This document shows positions 26,483-35,568 of a stretch of 64,000 nucleotides of DNA, one piece after another. Origin of the DNA: Synechococcus sp. BL107. GTDB lineage: Bacteria > Cyanobacteriota > Cyanobacteriia > PCC-6307 > Cyanobiaceae. The notes below the pieces were generated by a model. That model saw nothing but the letters and a program-made list of their open reading frames with translations. It searched no databases and was not told where the DNA came from. Within the stretch, counting starts at the first letter, position 1. The number at the start of each line of letters is the position of its first letter. Made by a program: the position numbers and the translations under genes. The DNA is taken from assembly GCF_000153805.1 (NCBI RefSeq), contig NZ_DS022298.1:1926827-1990826 (forward strand). Direction: 5' to 3'.

Positions 26483-26635
26483 TCATTGCAGACTCAACAA
26501 ATTTCGCTCAGCATCTTCAGATAGCAGAGCATAAATACATTCCCCACTCTGATTCCTAAAGGTCACCACATCTAGATGGTTTGGATGAGCGTCGACGTCA
26601 GCATATTTACCGCTTCGAAGAAGATAACGGGCCAT
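26483..26635 (-). CDS. 50-residue protein, copy A of a tandem pair
   Basis: A small gene starting at ATG 26635 (MARYLLRSGKYADVDAHP...). It shares a clear pattern with the copy just upstream: ARYLLR-x-G, then a D-x-V-x-FR-x-x-SGE-x-IYA-x-LSE-x-AE core. The shared residues span almost the full length, while the codons have diverged, which is strong evidence of real coding. The frame is open further upstream into copy B, but the similarity begins at this Met. The function is unknown; no signal peptide or membrane segment is present. Confidence 0.62.
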   Translation of the reverse strand: MARYLLRSGKYADVDAHPNHLDVVTFRNQSGECIYALLSEDAERNLLSLQ

Positions 26636-26720
26636 AGATTTAATGTTTCTAATTAATTTTAAAAGCCTGAAATAAGATTTGTTTGTTCGCTTTACCGTAC
26701 CACTTTTTATACGAAGGCGA

Positions 26721-26882
26721 TCAAGATAAATCCCAAGCCTTGAGCAATCGATGCTCAGCACTCTCTGAAAGAGTGGCGTAGATGTATTCGCCACTAAAGC
26801 TTCTAAAAACAAGCACATCTATAAGCTTCGGCTCAACTTCAATACTGAGCAAAGAGCCATTACGCAGCAAGTAGCGAGCCAC
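26721..26882 (-). CDS. 53-residue protein, copy B of a tandem pair
   Basis: Minus-strand GTG at 26882 to TGA at 26721 gives VARYLLRNGSLLSIEVEPK, then LIDVLVFRSFSGEYIYATLSESAEHRLL (shared core FR..SGE.IYA.LSE.AE). It is a paralogue of copy A, 85 bp downstream on the same strand. The frame stays open another ~19 codons upstream, so the exact start is uncertain; the GTG matches the Met of copy A. It is too short for ordinary gene callers. Function unknown; the tandem arrangement points to a recent local duplication followed by divergence. Confidence 0.58.
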   Translation of the reverse strand: MARYLLRNGSLLSIEVEPKLIDVLVFRSFSGEYIYATLSESAEHRLLKAWDLS

Positions 26883-27306
26883 CCCTTTCACAGCAGATAC
26901 ACAACCATAAGAGGAATCGCTCTTGCGCAGATCGCTTATCAGTCAATCCATACTTATCTGCCGATTTCCTGTATCAATGGCTGCCTATCGGCGGAATAGA
27001 CGCATCCGTTGAATATACATTGCAGCCAGTTTCAAAGATCGGCGACGACCCGAATAGGCCCTAGATTACTTAACATTCAAATTATTGAAGAATTGCATTT
27101 TGGGGATCCTCTCTCCCCTAAGTAGTGGACATATTGAATAAAGACTTTCTTGGGGTCATTCATCAAAGCTCGACAACACATCTGAAGAACCTCAAATAGG
27201 AAAGCGAGCAGTCAGCAACGATTCCTGAGACCGTAGCGATAGGTATTAGTCCTCTGACTTCAAGGGCTGCCCAAGCAACTACAACGCTCATGTTGTAAAC
27301 GAGAAA
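26883..27306. other. AT-rich stretch without a supported gene
   Basis: Several short frames and many stops. The only noteworthy frame is a 42-codon minus-strand one at 27163-27291 (MSVVVAWAALEVRGLIP...) just downstream of the small secreted gene at 27307; it has no ribosome binding site or relatives here. No terminator with a T run was found. Confidence 0.45.
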
Positions 27307-27552
27307 TCAACTTGATTGAAGAGACTCAACGGTGTTGTGCAGTTCACCGATATCTCTTAATCCCTCAACAGAGAACCAAGGAGAGTTTTCCCAACTGAAG
27401 CCTTCCCCCATTGTGGAATCTGGAGCAGTGATGTACCAGTGGCATGCCGTGTCGGGAACATCAACAGCGCACTTACTCCAATCGTCCTGCCACTGGGGAA
27501 CTTGAACCCACATCAGGGCAGCAAACATAAGAGAGAAGATGGATTTCATCAT
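27307..27552 (-). CDS. small Trp-rich exported protein, 81 residues
   Basis: A signal peptide (MMKSIFSLMFAALMWVQVPQ) is followed by a mature part of ~60 residues rich in Trp and Asp with two cysteines (SKCAVDVPDTACHWYI) that may form a disulfide. A periplasmic or lumenal location is inferred. Its ATG overlaps the stop of the membrane-protein gene upstream (ATGA), so the two form a translationally coupled operon and may work together. Family not recognised. Confidence 0.65.
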   Translation of the reverse strand: MMKSIFSLMFAALMWVQVPQWQDDWSKCAVDVPDTACHWYITAPDSTMGEGFSWENSPWFSVEGLRDIGELHNTVESLQSS

Positions 27553-27749
27553 TTTTGATAGAGCTCCTCAAGTTGTTCGCGACTGAAGTTGGCGTAAAGA
27601 ACTTCTTCGCCTGATTCAGGTGCTTCTGGATGCCTTTTGATAGGTTTATCCCAAGTCGTATTTCGAATATTTCCCCACATCATCGCGAAAGCACCGCCTG
27701 CTATCACTGCGAAGAAGAGAAAGTAGAGGGCTGCGAACCAACCGTTCAT
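27549..27749 (-). CDS. single-span membrane protein, 66 residues
   Basis: An N-terminal transmembrane helix (WFAALYFLFFAVIAGGAFAMMWG, about residues 4-26) is followed by a ~40-residue soluble tail ending in a charged helix (SREQLEELYQK). The size and layout resemble small accessory subunits of photosynthetic or NDH-1 complexes, but I do not recognise it as any named one. It is the first gene of a pair with the exported protein at 27307, overlapping by 4 bp. Confidence 0.65.
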   Translation of the reverse strand: MNGWFAALYFLFFAVIAGGAFAMMWGNIRNTTWDKPIKRHPEAPESGEEVLYANFSREQLEELYQK

Positions 27750-27937
27750 ATTCGTTTACCTTGCTTTACAAGAATTAATATACACGAAACCGGTGGTCGA
27801 TTACTCCACTGGCGGAAGCGTCAAGCGATGACCAAGCCAAATGGAGACCAATCCTTTGACCCGGCAACGACTAGGGCGGTTCTCCGTGACAGTCAGCGCT
27901 CAAGGCCTCCTAGACCGCTGTAGTTAGGTGGTATCCA

Positions 27938-28024
27938 ATGATCTTCACTGTTCTTGCAATTTCCGCTGCTGCTGTCGGTGTGATGGCAATTTTCTATGGC
28001 GAAGTGATCTTGCTCCAACGCTGA
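27938..28024 (+). CDS. 28-residue single-span microprotein
   Basis: ATG 27938 to TGA 28024 encodes MIFTVLAISAAAVGVMAIF, then YGEVILLQR: almost entirely one membrane helix with a short charged end. A strong TAGGTGG ribosome binding site lies 7 bases before the ATG, better than most genes in this window, and supports translation. Its size and shape match accessory subunits of photosystems or the b6f complex, but the sequence is not PetN, PetL, PsbM, PsbT, PsaM or Psb30 as I know them. Confidence 0.5.
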   Translation: MIFTVLAISAAAVGVMAIFYGEVILLQR

Positions 28025-28329
28025 CAACCAAACTGACGTTTGGGCAAGTGAGTCACGAGTTTGATTGATTCATGCCATTCACCAGAAAATTCTTACAAAA
28101 CCCGTACGGGAAAGGCAGGATATGTGCATTATCTTGCTATCAATCTTCGGACAAAATATTTAAGTACAAATTGAACAAAACTTAAGCCATATAGCCCAAC
28201 CAGACATCACCCAAGCTATAGATAAAATAAATATTTATTCTCTATTTAATGATCTCCAAATACATCATCCACGACCTCGATCTGCTTAAAGGTCAGGCAT
28301 AATAATGGCCTCTGAATATGGCTGACAAA
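28025..28329. other. AT-rich gap of about 300 bp, nothing recognised
   Basis: Low-complexity AT-rich DNA between the microprotein and the ychF terminator. The minus-strand frame at 28246-28428 overlaps ychF and looks non-coding. No tRNA or repeat seen. Confidence 0.5.
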
Positions 28330-28368
28330 AAAGATCAAGATCAGCCAATCGATTTCAATTTGATCTTT
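28330..28368 (-). terminator. AT-rich hairpin, possible terminator of ychF
   Basis: AAAGATCAA (28330-28338) and TTGATCTTT (28360-28368) form a 9-bp stem with a 21-base loop. Read on the minus strand it begins at the ychF stop and is followed by TTTT. The stem is weak (two G-C pairs), so termination may be inefficient. Confidence 0.45.
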
Positions 28369-29458
28369 AAACGTTGAACAGAAACTCCATAACATCTCCT
28401 TCCGCCACCACATAATCCTTCCCTTCACTACGCAACCAGCCTTTGTTTCGGGCTTCGACTAACGAACCAGCATCCAGCAGTTTTTCCCAACCAATCGTCT
28501 GAGCTCGAATGAACCCACGCTCAAAGTCGGTATGAATCACACCGGCCGTTTGCGGAGCTGTCATCCCTGATTTAAATGTCCAAGCGCGAGTTTCTTTTTC
28601 GCCTGTCGTGAAATACGTCCGCAGCCCAAGAAGTCGATAGGTCGCCCGAATCAAACTGCGAAGCCCCCCTTCACTCACCCCTAAGCCTTCGAGATAGTCG
28701 GCCCGTTCTTCGTCGCCAAGTTCCACAAGTTCCGCTTCCACTTGCGCTGAAATTCGCACCGTTTCAGCCCCTTCTTGCTCCGCAAGAGCAGTCACTTCAG
28801 AGCAGTAGGCGTTGCCATCTGCCAAATCGTCTTCACTCACATTCGTGGCGTAGATGATCGGCTTCGCCGTCAGCAGACCCAGAGGTTTGATCATGCCCTC
28901 CTCTTCTGCAGTGATCTCCACACTGCGCGCTGCACCGCCCTGCTCCAGCACCGCCTGGATCCGCGCCAGGGCCGCATCTTCCACTTGCGCCTCCGTACTG
29001 GTGCGCATTTGCTTTTTCAGACGTTCACGGCGCTTCTCGATTTGCGATAAGTCGGCAAGACCCAACTCCAGATTGATCACCTCGGCATCCCGCGCTGGCC
29101 CCACAGTGCCGGAGACGTGAATCACATCGTCGTCTTCAAAACAGCGCACCACATGCACGATGGCGTCGACTTCGCGGATATTGGACAAAAATTTGTTGCC
29201 CAGGCCTTCGCCCTGGCTTGCCCCCTTCACCAAGCCAGCGATATCAACAAACTCCATTCGCGTTGGAACGGTGTTTTGACTCTTGCTGAGGTCTGTGAGC
29301 AGCTGGAGACGATCATCCGGAACCGACACCGTGCCCACATTCGGCTCGATCGTGCAGAACGGGAAATTGGCAGCTTGCGCCTGAGCGTTGGCCACCAGTG
29401 CGTTGAACAACGTGGACTTGCCCACATTGGGCAATCCAACAATTCCGGCTTTGAGCAT
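28367..29458 (-). CDS. ychF: redox-regulated ATPase YchF
   Basis: 363-residue Obg-family P-loop protein. The start ATG 29458 gives the standard N-terminus [21 protein letters not shown] with the G1 motif GLPNVGKS; the frame upstream is unrelated sequence. G3 is [20 protein letters not shown], and the G4 position is replaced by YATNVSE (in place of NKxD), which explains the ATP preference of this family. A TGS domain with TGEKETRAW follows. YchF binds ribosomes and is linked to translation and oxidative-stress response. It is divergent from the efflux adaptor at 29511. Confidence 0.95.
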   Translation of the reverse strand: MLKAGIVGLPNVGKSTLFNALVANAQAQAANFPFCTIEPNVGTVSVPDDRLQLLTDLSKSQNTVPTRMEFVDIAGLVKGASQGEGLGNKFLSNIREVDAIVHVVRCFEDDDVIHVSGTVGPARDAEVINLELGLADLSQIEKRRERLKKQMRTSTEAQVEDAALARIQAVLEQGGAARSVEITAEEEGMIKPLGLLTAKPIIYATNVSEDDLADGNAYCSEVTALAEQEGAETVRISAQVEAELVELGDEERADYLEGLGVSEGGLRSLIRATYRLLGLRTYFTTGEKETRAWTFKSGMTAPQTAGVIHTDFERGFIRAQTIGWEKLLDAGSLVEARNKGWLRSEGKDYVVAEGDVMEFLFNV

Positions 29459-29510
29459 GAGGCGGAATCTACCGGCCGACGACGAGACTGTTGTTAACTT
29501 TTGTGCGCTC

Positions 29511-30710
29511 ATGCCGCAGTCCCAGCGACGACCCCGCACAACCTTGCCCACCCCCTCTTCCTCGTCGGCGCCGACCAGCTCTCCTGACGAGATGTCCAGA
29601 GCGTCAGCTGCTCGCTGGCGTCCGAGCCAAAAAACCATCGCGATTGCCCTTCTTGCCCTTCTCGGCGGGGGGTTGCTGCTGGCGAGGTTTGCCCCTTGGA
29701 ATCCAAAACGAGACCTCACGCCTTACACAACAACTGCGGAGCGGGGGTCCCTGTCCGGTGTCGTCACCGCCAGCGGCGAACTACAAGCCATCCAAAAGGT
29801 GAACGTGAGCCCCCGCCAGCAGGGGCTTCTCCAGACATTGCTGGTGGATGAAGGCGATGTGGTGAAGGCGAACCAGATTTTGGCGGTGATGGATCGCGGT
29901 GATCTCAATGACCGTCTTCAAGAACGTGAGGCCCTGCTTCAACAAGCAAAAGCCCAATACAGAATCAAAAAACAGGAATATGAGCGCCGGAACAAACTGT
30001 TTGAGATGGCGGTGATCAGCGCTGACGACTTCAGCACCGTTCAAAACGAAATGCTTGCCCGTCAGGCGGCGATGACGGCAGCACAAGAGCGGGTCGAACA
30101 GCTCGAGCAAACAAAACGAGAGCTGGATATTCGCGCTCCCTTCGCCGGAACGATCACGGCCCGATATGCAGAACCGGGGGCGTTTGTCACCCCCACCACC
30201 GCAGCTTCAGCCACCGCTGGTGCCACCAGTTCATCGATCGTGGAGCTCTCCCAGGGATTAGAGGTTTCGGCTCGAGTTCCGGAAAGCGACATCGGACGGA
30301 TCGCCATCGGCCAGGCGGCACAAATCCGCGTGGACGCCTTTCCTGATGAGCGCTTCCAAGCCCGGGTAAGCGAGATCGCTCCGAGGGCTGTGAAACAGGA
30401 GAACGTGATCTCCTTCGAGGTGCAACTTGCGCTCATGAATCCCCCCAAGAAATTGCTGATTGGGATGACCACCGACGTGGACTTTCAAACAGGCCGCAGC
30501 GCCATCAAGACCCTCGTCCCCACCGTGGCGATCGTGACGGAAGGCGGCAAAACCGGGGTACTTGTGGTGGATCAACAGCAACAGCCGGTCTTCCAGGAGG
30601 TGGAACTCGGCAGCAGCAGTGATGCACAGACTGCAATTCTGGAGGGGCTTGATGAGGGAACGCGCTTGTTCATCGACCTGCCCCCCTGGGCCAATCGAAA
30701 CCGCGATTAA
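29511..30710 (+). CDS. efflux transporter periplasmic adaptor (HlyD/MacA type)
   Basis: About 399 residues: a Ser/Pro-rich cytoplasmic start, one membrane anchor (AIALLALLGGGLLLARFA), a lipoyl/barrel-sandwich half (GVVTASGELQAIQKVNVSPRQQGLL), a coiled coil (DRLQEREALLQQAKAQYRIKKQEYERR...), the second half (RELDIRAPFAGTITARYAEPGAFV; key RAPFAG) and a beta-barrel domain. It bridges an inner-membrane MacB- or RND-type pump to the outer membrane; no pump gene is adjacent, so the partner is unknown. I chose ATG 29511; upstream codons belong to the ychF antisense. Confidence 0.87.
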   Translation: MPQSQRRPRTTLPTPSSSSAPTSSPDEMSRASAARWRPSQKTIAIALLALLGGGLLLARFAPWNPKRDLTPYTTTAERGSLSGVVTASGELQAIQKVNVSPRQQGLLQTLLVDEGDVVKANQILAVMDRGDLNDRLQEREALLQQAKAQYRIKKQEYERRNKLFEMAVISADDFSTVQNEMLARQAAMTAAQERVEQLEQTKRELDIRAPFAGTITARYAEPGAFVTPTTAASATAGATSSSIVELSQGLEVSARVPESDIGRIAIGQAAQIRVDAFPDERFQARVSEIAPRAVKQENVISFEVQLALMNPPKKLLIGMTTDVDFQTGRSAIKTLVPTVAIVTEGGKTGVLVVDQQQQPVFQEVELGSSSDAQTAILEGLDEGTRLFIDLPPWANRNRD

Positions 30711-30736
30711 CCCCCCTCTATCCATCCGTTCCCGCC

Positions 30737-33733
30737 ATGCCTGAGGCCGTCACCAAGCCCCTCCTCCTGCTTGTGGATGGCCACTCACTGGCTTTTCGCA
30801 GTTTTTACGCCTTCAGCAAGGGCGGCGAAGGGGGGCTGGCCACAAAAGATGGACGGCCAACAAGTGTGACCTACGGCTTTTTGAAGTCGCTCCTGGACAC
30901 CGGCAAAACGTTCAAGCCCCAGGGTGTCGCGATTGCCTTCGACACGGCCGAACCCACATTCCGCCACAAAGCGGACACGAATTACAAAGCCCACCGGGAC
31001 GTGGCACCAGAGGTGTTCTTCCAAGACCTCGAACAGCTGCAGCAGATCCTTAGCGATCAAATGAGGTTGCCCCTATGCATCGCACCGGGATACGAAGCCG
31101 ATGACGTGCTCGGCACCCTTGCCAACCGTGCCGCCGACGCCGGCTGGGGTGTTCGGATTCTCTCGGGAGACCGTGATCTTTTTCAGCTCGTCGACAACAG
31201 CCGGGATATCGCGGTGCTTTACATGGGTGGCGGCCCCTACGCCAAGGGAAGCGGGCCAACGCTGATTCAAGAAGACGGCGTGGTGAGCAAGTTGGGGGTC
31301 ATGCCCGACAAGGTGGTGGACCTCAAGGCCCTCACGGGAGACAGCTCCGACAACATCCCAGGGGTGCGGGGCGTTGGTCCCAAAACCGCCATCAACCTGC
31401 TGAAAGACAACATCGACCTGGACGCGGTGTACGCGACCTTGGCGGAGGTGGAAGCGGAAGGTCCGAAGGCCAGTCGCGGTGCGATTAAAGGGGCCCTGAT
31501 CGGCAAGCTGCGCAGTGATCGTGACAACGCCTACCTGTCGAGGATGCTGGCGGAAATCCTCGTGGACATTCCCCTCCCGAAGGACCCAGAACTCGGCTTA
31601 CAGCAGGTTGATGCTGAAGGGTTGAGCGATCGCCTCGAAGATCTCGAGCTCAACAGCCTCGTCCGTCAAGTTGGTGGATTCGTGGCGACCTTTTCCACCG
31701 GTGGGTATGGCGCCAATGCCAATAGCGAGGCTGAGAAGACCCCTAAACGCTCCCCAGCGAAAACGAAACCTGATTCCGCCAGTTCAACCGAGAGTGCAGC
31801 CGCTCCGCAGCAAGGTTCAGTGGAAGCGGAGGCTGGAGCAATCCCTTGCCTCCAACCGCAGCTGATCGAGAGCAACGAAGCCCTGCAAGCCCTTGTGCAA
31901 CGGCTGATGGACTGCACCGATCCCGAAGCGCCGATTGCCATCGACACCGAAACCACAGATCTCAACCCATTCAAGGCCGAACTCGTGGGGGTAGGGGTGT
32001 GCTGGGGCGAGGCCAACGATGCCCTCGCTTATATCCCCATCGGCCACAAGCCCCCGAGCGAACTCACCGAAGCAACACCACCCCAGCAGCTGCCGCTGGA
32101 AACGGTGCTGATGGCGCTGTCGCCCTGGCTGGCGAGTCCGCAGCACCCCAAAGCCCTACAGAACGCCAAATACGACCGACTCATCCTGCTGCGCCATGGG
32201 CTCACGCTCAACGGCGTCGTGATCGACACGCTGCTGGCGGATTACCTGCGGGATGCCGCGGCCAAGCACGGTTTGGACGTGATGAGCGAACGGGAGTTTG
32301 GCTTCCGCCCCACCACCTACGGCGATCTTGTTGGCAAGAAACAAACCTTCGCCGATGTGGAGATCGAACCTGCCAGCCTCTATTGCGGCATGGACGTACA
32401 CGTCACCAGGCGATTGGCCCTGCAGCTCCGCCAAACCTTGCAAGCGATGGGGCCCCAGTTACTGCCTCTGCTGGAGGGCGTTGAACAACCGTTGGAACCC
32501 GTTCTGGCCCAAATGGAGGCCACCGGCATCCGCATCGATGTGCCTTATCTCAAAACACTGTCGGACGAATTAGGCAGCACCCTGAACCGGTTAGAGACCG
32601 AAGCCAAACAGGTCGCTGAGGTGGACTTCAACCTCGCCTCTCCAAAGCAACTCGGGGAATTGTTGTTCGACACGCTCGGACTGGATCGCAAGAAGTCGCG
32701 GCGCACGAAAACCGGATTCAGCACGGATGCCACCGTTCTCGAAAAACTCGAGCACGACCATCCCGTCGTTCCCCTCGTGCTGGAGCACCGCGTCTTGAGC
32801 AAGCTCAAGAGCACCTACGTCGATGCTCTGCCCCAACTCGTCGAAGCGGAAACCGGCCGCGTCCACACCGACTTCAACCAAGCCGTAACGGCGACAGGCC
32901 GCTTGAGCAGCAGCAACCCCAACCTGCAAAACATTCCCGTTCGCACGGAATACAGCCGTCGCATCCGCAAAGCGTTCCTCCCCCAAGAGGGCTGGACACT
33001 GCTCAGCGCCGACTACTCCCAAATCGAACTCCGAATTCTTACCCACCTCTCCGGGGAAGAAGTGCTGCAGGAGGCCTACCGCACGGGCGACGACGTGCAC
33101 GCACTCACCGCACGCTTGCTACTCGATAAAGACGAGGTGAGCGCCGATCAACGTCGCCTCGGAAAAACGATCAACTTCGGGGTGATTTACGGCATGGGCG
33201 CCCAACGCTTTGCGCGGGAAACAGGGGTGAGCTCGGCCGAAGCGAAGGAGTTCCTCACCAAGTACAAACAGCGCTACCCCAAGGTGTTTGCCTTCCTTGA
33301 GCTACAGGAACGGCTCGCCCTCAGCCGCGGCTATGTGGAGACAATCTTGGGTCGTCGCCGCCCATTCCATTTCGATCGCAACGGCCTCGGCCGCTTATTG
33401 GGAAAAGATCCCCTCGAGATTGATCTCGATGTGGCACGGCGCGGTGGGATGGAAGCACAACAACTGCGCGCCGCCGCCAACGCCCCCATTCAGGGCTCCA
33501 GCGCCGACATCATCAAGGTGGCGATGGTGCAGTTACAAGCGATGCTTCTCAGCCAAGGGATCCCCGCCCGCCTGCTCCTGCAGGTGCATGACGAACTGGT
33601 CCTCGAAGTGGCGCCAGACGCATTGGACACCACGCGAAACCTTGTGGTGAACACCATGGAAAACGCCATCAAGCTCAGCGTGCCTCTCGTGGTGGAAACC
33701 GGCGTTGGTCGCGACTGGATGGAAGCGAAATAA
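30737..33733 (+). CDS. polA: DNA polymerase I
   Basis: 998 residues with all three domains. The 5'-3' exonuclease is at ~1-300 (LLVDGHSLAFRSFYAF, GYEADDVLG, GDSSDNIPGV). A low-complexity linker follows at ~315-365, then the 3'-5' proofreading domain (IDTETTDLNPF, so the catalytic D-E pair is kept). The polymerase has motif A (DYSQIELRILTHLSGEE), motif B (RRLGKTINFGVIYGMG) and motif C (QVHDELVLEV). Its roles are gap filling, primer removal and repair. ATG 30737, 26 bp after the adaptor gene; cysS follows after 49 bp. Confidence 0.97.
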   Translation: MPEAVTKPLLLLVDGHSLAFRSFYAFSKGGEGGLATKDGRPTSVTYGFLKSLLDTGKTFKPQGVAIAFDTAEPTFRHKADTNYKAHRDVAPEVFFQDLEQLQQILSDQMRLPLCIAPGYEADDVLGTLANRAADAGWGVRILSGDRDLFQLVDNSRDIAVLYMGGGPYAKGSGPTLIQEDGVVSKLGVMPDKVVDLKALTGDSSDNIPGVRGVGPKTAINLLKDNIDLDAVYATLAEVEAEGPKASRGAIKGALIGKLRSDRDNAYLSRMLAEILVDIPLPKDPELGLQQVDAEGLSDRLEDLELNSLVRQVGGFVATFSTGGYGANANSEAEKTPKRSPAKTKPDSASSTESAAAPQQGSVEAEAGAIPCLQPQLIESNEALQALVQRLMDCTDPEAPIAIDTETTDLNPFKAELVGVGVCWGEANDALAYIPIGHKPPSELTEATPPQQLPLETVLMALSPWLASPQHPKALQNAKYDRLILLRHGLTLNGVVIDTLLADYLRDAAAKHGLDVMSEREFGFRPTTYGDLVGKKQTFADVEIEPASLYCGMDVHVTRRLALQLRQTLQAMGPQLLPLLEGVEQPLEPVLAQMEATGIRIDVPYLKTLSDELGSTLNRLETEAKQVAEVDFNLASPKQLGELLFDTLGLDRKKSRRTKTGFSTDATVLEKLEHDHPVVPLVLEHRVLSKLKSTYVDALPQLVEAETGRVHTDFNQAVTATGRLSSSNPNLQNIPVRTEYSRRIRKAFLPQEGWTLLSADYSQIELRILTHLSGEEVLQEAYRTGDDVHALTARLLLDKDEVSADQRRLGKTINFGVIYGMGAQRFARETGVSSAEAKEFLTKYKQRYPKVFAFLELQERLALSRGYVETILGRRRPFHFDRNGLGRLLGKDPLEIDLDVARRGGMEAQQLRAAANAPIQGSSADIIKVAMVQLQAMLLSQGIPARLLLQVHDELVLEVAPDALDTTRNLVVNTMENAIKLSVPLVVETGVGRDWMEAK

Positions 33734-33782
33734 TTCGTCCCCAGCAGGCCGTAACCTCAGATCCAGCGCTTGATCGGCTGTT

Positions 33783-35282
33783 TTGACCCTGCGGCTCACC
33801 AATACCCTGACCCGCCGCACGGAACCGTTCACTCCACTCCGGCCTGGCAAAGCAAGCATTTACTGCTGCGGCGTCACGGTCTATGACCTTTGCCATCTCG
33901 GTCACGCTCGCAGCTACATCAACTGGGATGTTCTGCGTCGCTATCTGATCTGGAGCGGGCTGGAGGTGAGATTCGTTCAGAACTTCACCGACATCGACGA
34001 CAAAATCCTCAAACGGGCCTCGGACGAAAACTCATCGATGACAGCCGTGAGCGAGCGGAACATTGATGCATTTCATGCAGACATGGATTCCCTCGGAATC
34101 CTGCGACCCGACAGCATGCCTAGGGCAACCCAATGCCTGGATGGAATTCGTGCCCTCATCCGCGAACTTGAAGCGAAAGGCGCTGCCTACAGCGCCGAAG
34201 GAGATGTGTATTTCGCGGTAATGAAGCACGCCGGGTACGGAAAGCTGAGTGGCCGAGATTTGAGTGAACAACAGGAGAACGCCGGCGGTCGCGTCGCCGA
34301 TGCTGAGGGCGCGCGTAAACAACACCCCTTCGACTTCGCCCTCTGGAAGGCTGCCAAAGAGGGTGAACCCAGCTTCCCCTCCCCATGGGGCGCCGGCCGA
34401 CCCGGTTGGCACATCGAATGTTCAGCCATGGTGCGAGCTGAACTCGGCGACACGATTGATATTCATCTCGGCGGCGCCGATTTGGTCTTCCCGCACCATG
34501 AGAACGAAATAGCGCAATCCGAAGCCGCTACGGGACAGGAGCTCGCCCAGGTGTGGATGCACAACGGGATGGTGAATGTAGGGGGCCAAAAGATGAGCAA
34601 GTCGCTCGGCAACTTCACCACCATCCGAGCCCTGCTCGAGAGCGGTGTTTCACCCATGACCCTGCGGTTGTTTGTGCTCCAGGCCCACTACCGCAAGCCC
34701 TTGGATTTCACCGCGGAAGCCCTGGAGGCCGCAGCCACCGGCTGGAAAGGCCTCAATGCAGCGTTGGGCTTGGGTGAGCGCCATGGCCAATCGCTGGAAT
34801 GGCCAGCAACTCCGGCCCTAGCGCCAGTGGCCCTGGTGGGACCAAGCAACCATCCATCCGAACCCTTGGAACCGCTCCAACAACGGTTCATTGATGCGAT
34901 GGACGACGACCTCAACAGCTCCGGAGCCCTAGCAGTGCTGTTTGATTTAGCGAAGCCCCTGCGTGCGTTAGCTAACCGCCTCGAGCGTGGTGATCGTGCC
35001 GATCGACCCGCTGACGAGTTGGCTGCCCTAGCCCTGCGCTGGCGATTGCTGCGTGATCTCGCTGCCGTTCTCGGCCTTCGCTGCGAAGCCGACTCCGAGA
35101 CCTCGGGCCCTGGTGATGACTCCACAAACCAGGATGAAATTCAGGCCGCGATCGATGCCCGAATCGCAGCCAAATCCGCCAAGAATTACGCCGAAGCGGA
35201 TCGGATCCGGGAGGAGCTCAAAGCGCAAGGCATCGAACTCATCGACAAACCAGGGGGCATCACGGAGTGGATTCGCCGCTAG
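33783..35282 (+). CDS. cysS: cysteinyl-tRNA synthetase
   Basis: 499-residue class I synthetase. HIGH-type motif CHLGHARSY follows the zinc-site cysteine in [10 protein letters not shown]; the other ligands are in GWHIECSAM and the downstream [18 protein letters not shown] is in [12 protein letters not shown]. The C-terminal DALR domain ends in an anticodon-binding tail with a Ser/Asp/Glu linker around residue 440. Start TTG 33783 gives [16 protein letters not shown], the usual family N-terminus. Confidence 0.96.
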   Translation: MTLRLTNTLTRRTEPFTPLRPGKASIYCCGVTVYDLCHLGHARSYINWDVLRRYLIWSGLEVRFVQNFTDIDDKILKRASDENSSMTAVSERNIDAFHADMDSLGILRPDSMPRATQCLDGIRALIRELEAKGAAYSAEGDVYFAVMKHAGYGKLSGRDLSEQQENAGGRVADAEGARKQHPFDFALWKAAKEGEPSFPSPWGAGRPGWHIECSAMVRAELGDTIDIHLGGADLVFPHHENEIAQSEAATGQELAQVWMHNGMVNVGGQKMSKSLGNFTTIRALLESGVSPMTLRLFVLQAHYRKPLDFTAEALEAAATGWKGLNAALGLGERHGQSLEWPATPALAPVALVGPSNHPSEPLEPLQQRFIDAMDDDLNSSGALAVLFDLAKPLRALANRLERGDRADRPADELAALALRWRLLRDLAAVLGLRCEADSETSGPGDDSTNQDEIQAAIDARIAAKSAKNYAEADRIREELKAQGIELIDKPGGITEWIRR

Positions 35283-35347
35283 GCCCGTCAAACTGCCTGA
35301 ACTGATCGCATCTCAACGGCATGCTCTGGCTTAAGAAGCTGAACTTC

Positions 35348-35554
35348 ATGGAGACAGCAAAGCTGGAGATGGAGCTGATGAAGGCTCTTGATGCCGGCGA
35401 AAATATCGAAACCAAGGTGAACGATCAACAGCGGTTGGTGGAACAAACCAAAGATGCAGAACAGGCCTGGAAACTCGAGGTGTGGCAAAAAATGCTGGTG
35501 CGCATCCGCAAAATGGAATCGATGCTGAATCAACCCAACGATCCCAAGTCCTGA
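35348..35554 (+). CDS. small charged coiled-coil protein, hypothetical
   Basis: 68 residues from ATG 35348 (77 if ATG 35321 is used). Almost wholly helical and charged: METAKLEMELMKALDAGEN, then QQRLVEQTKDAEQAWKLEVWQKMLVRIRKMES (heptad-like Leu/Met/Val spacing). A short coiled coil or a protein-interaction peptide is likely; the family is not recognised. It lies 65 bp past cysS on the same strand and converges on the NSS transporter. Confidence 0.55.
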   Translation: METAKLEMELMKALDAGENIETKVNDQQRLVEQTKDAEQAWKLEVWQKMLVRIRKMESMLNQPNDPKS

Positions 35555-35568
35555 AACCAGGCTTCAGC

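Noticed and set aside
27163-27291. 42-codon frame downstream of the small exported gene
   Set aside because: Hydrophobic but lacks a ribosome binding site and any duplicate in the window; too weak to list as a gene.
28246-28428. 60-codon minus-strand frame overlapping ychF
   Set aside because: It overlaps the end of ychF in another frame and reads through the putative terminator.
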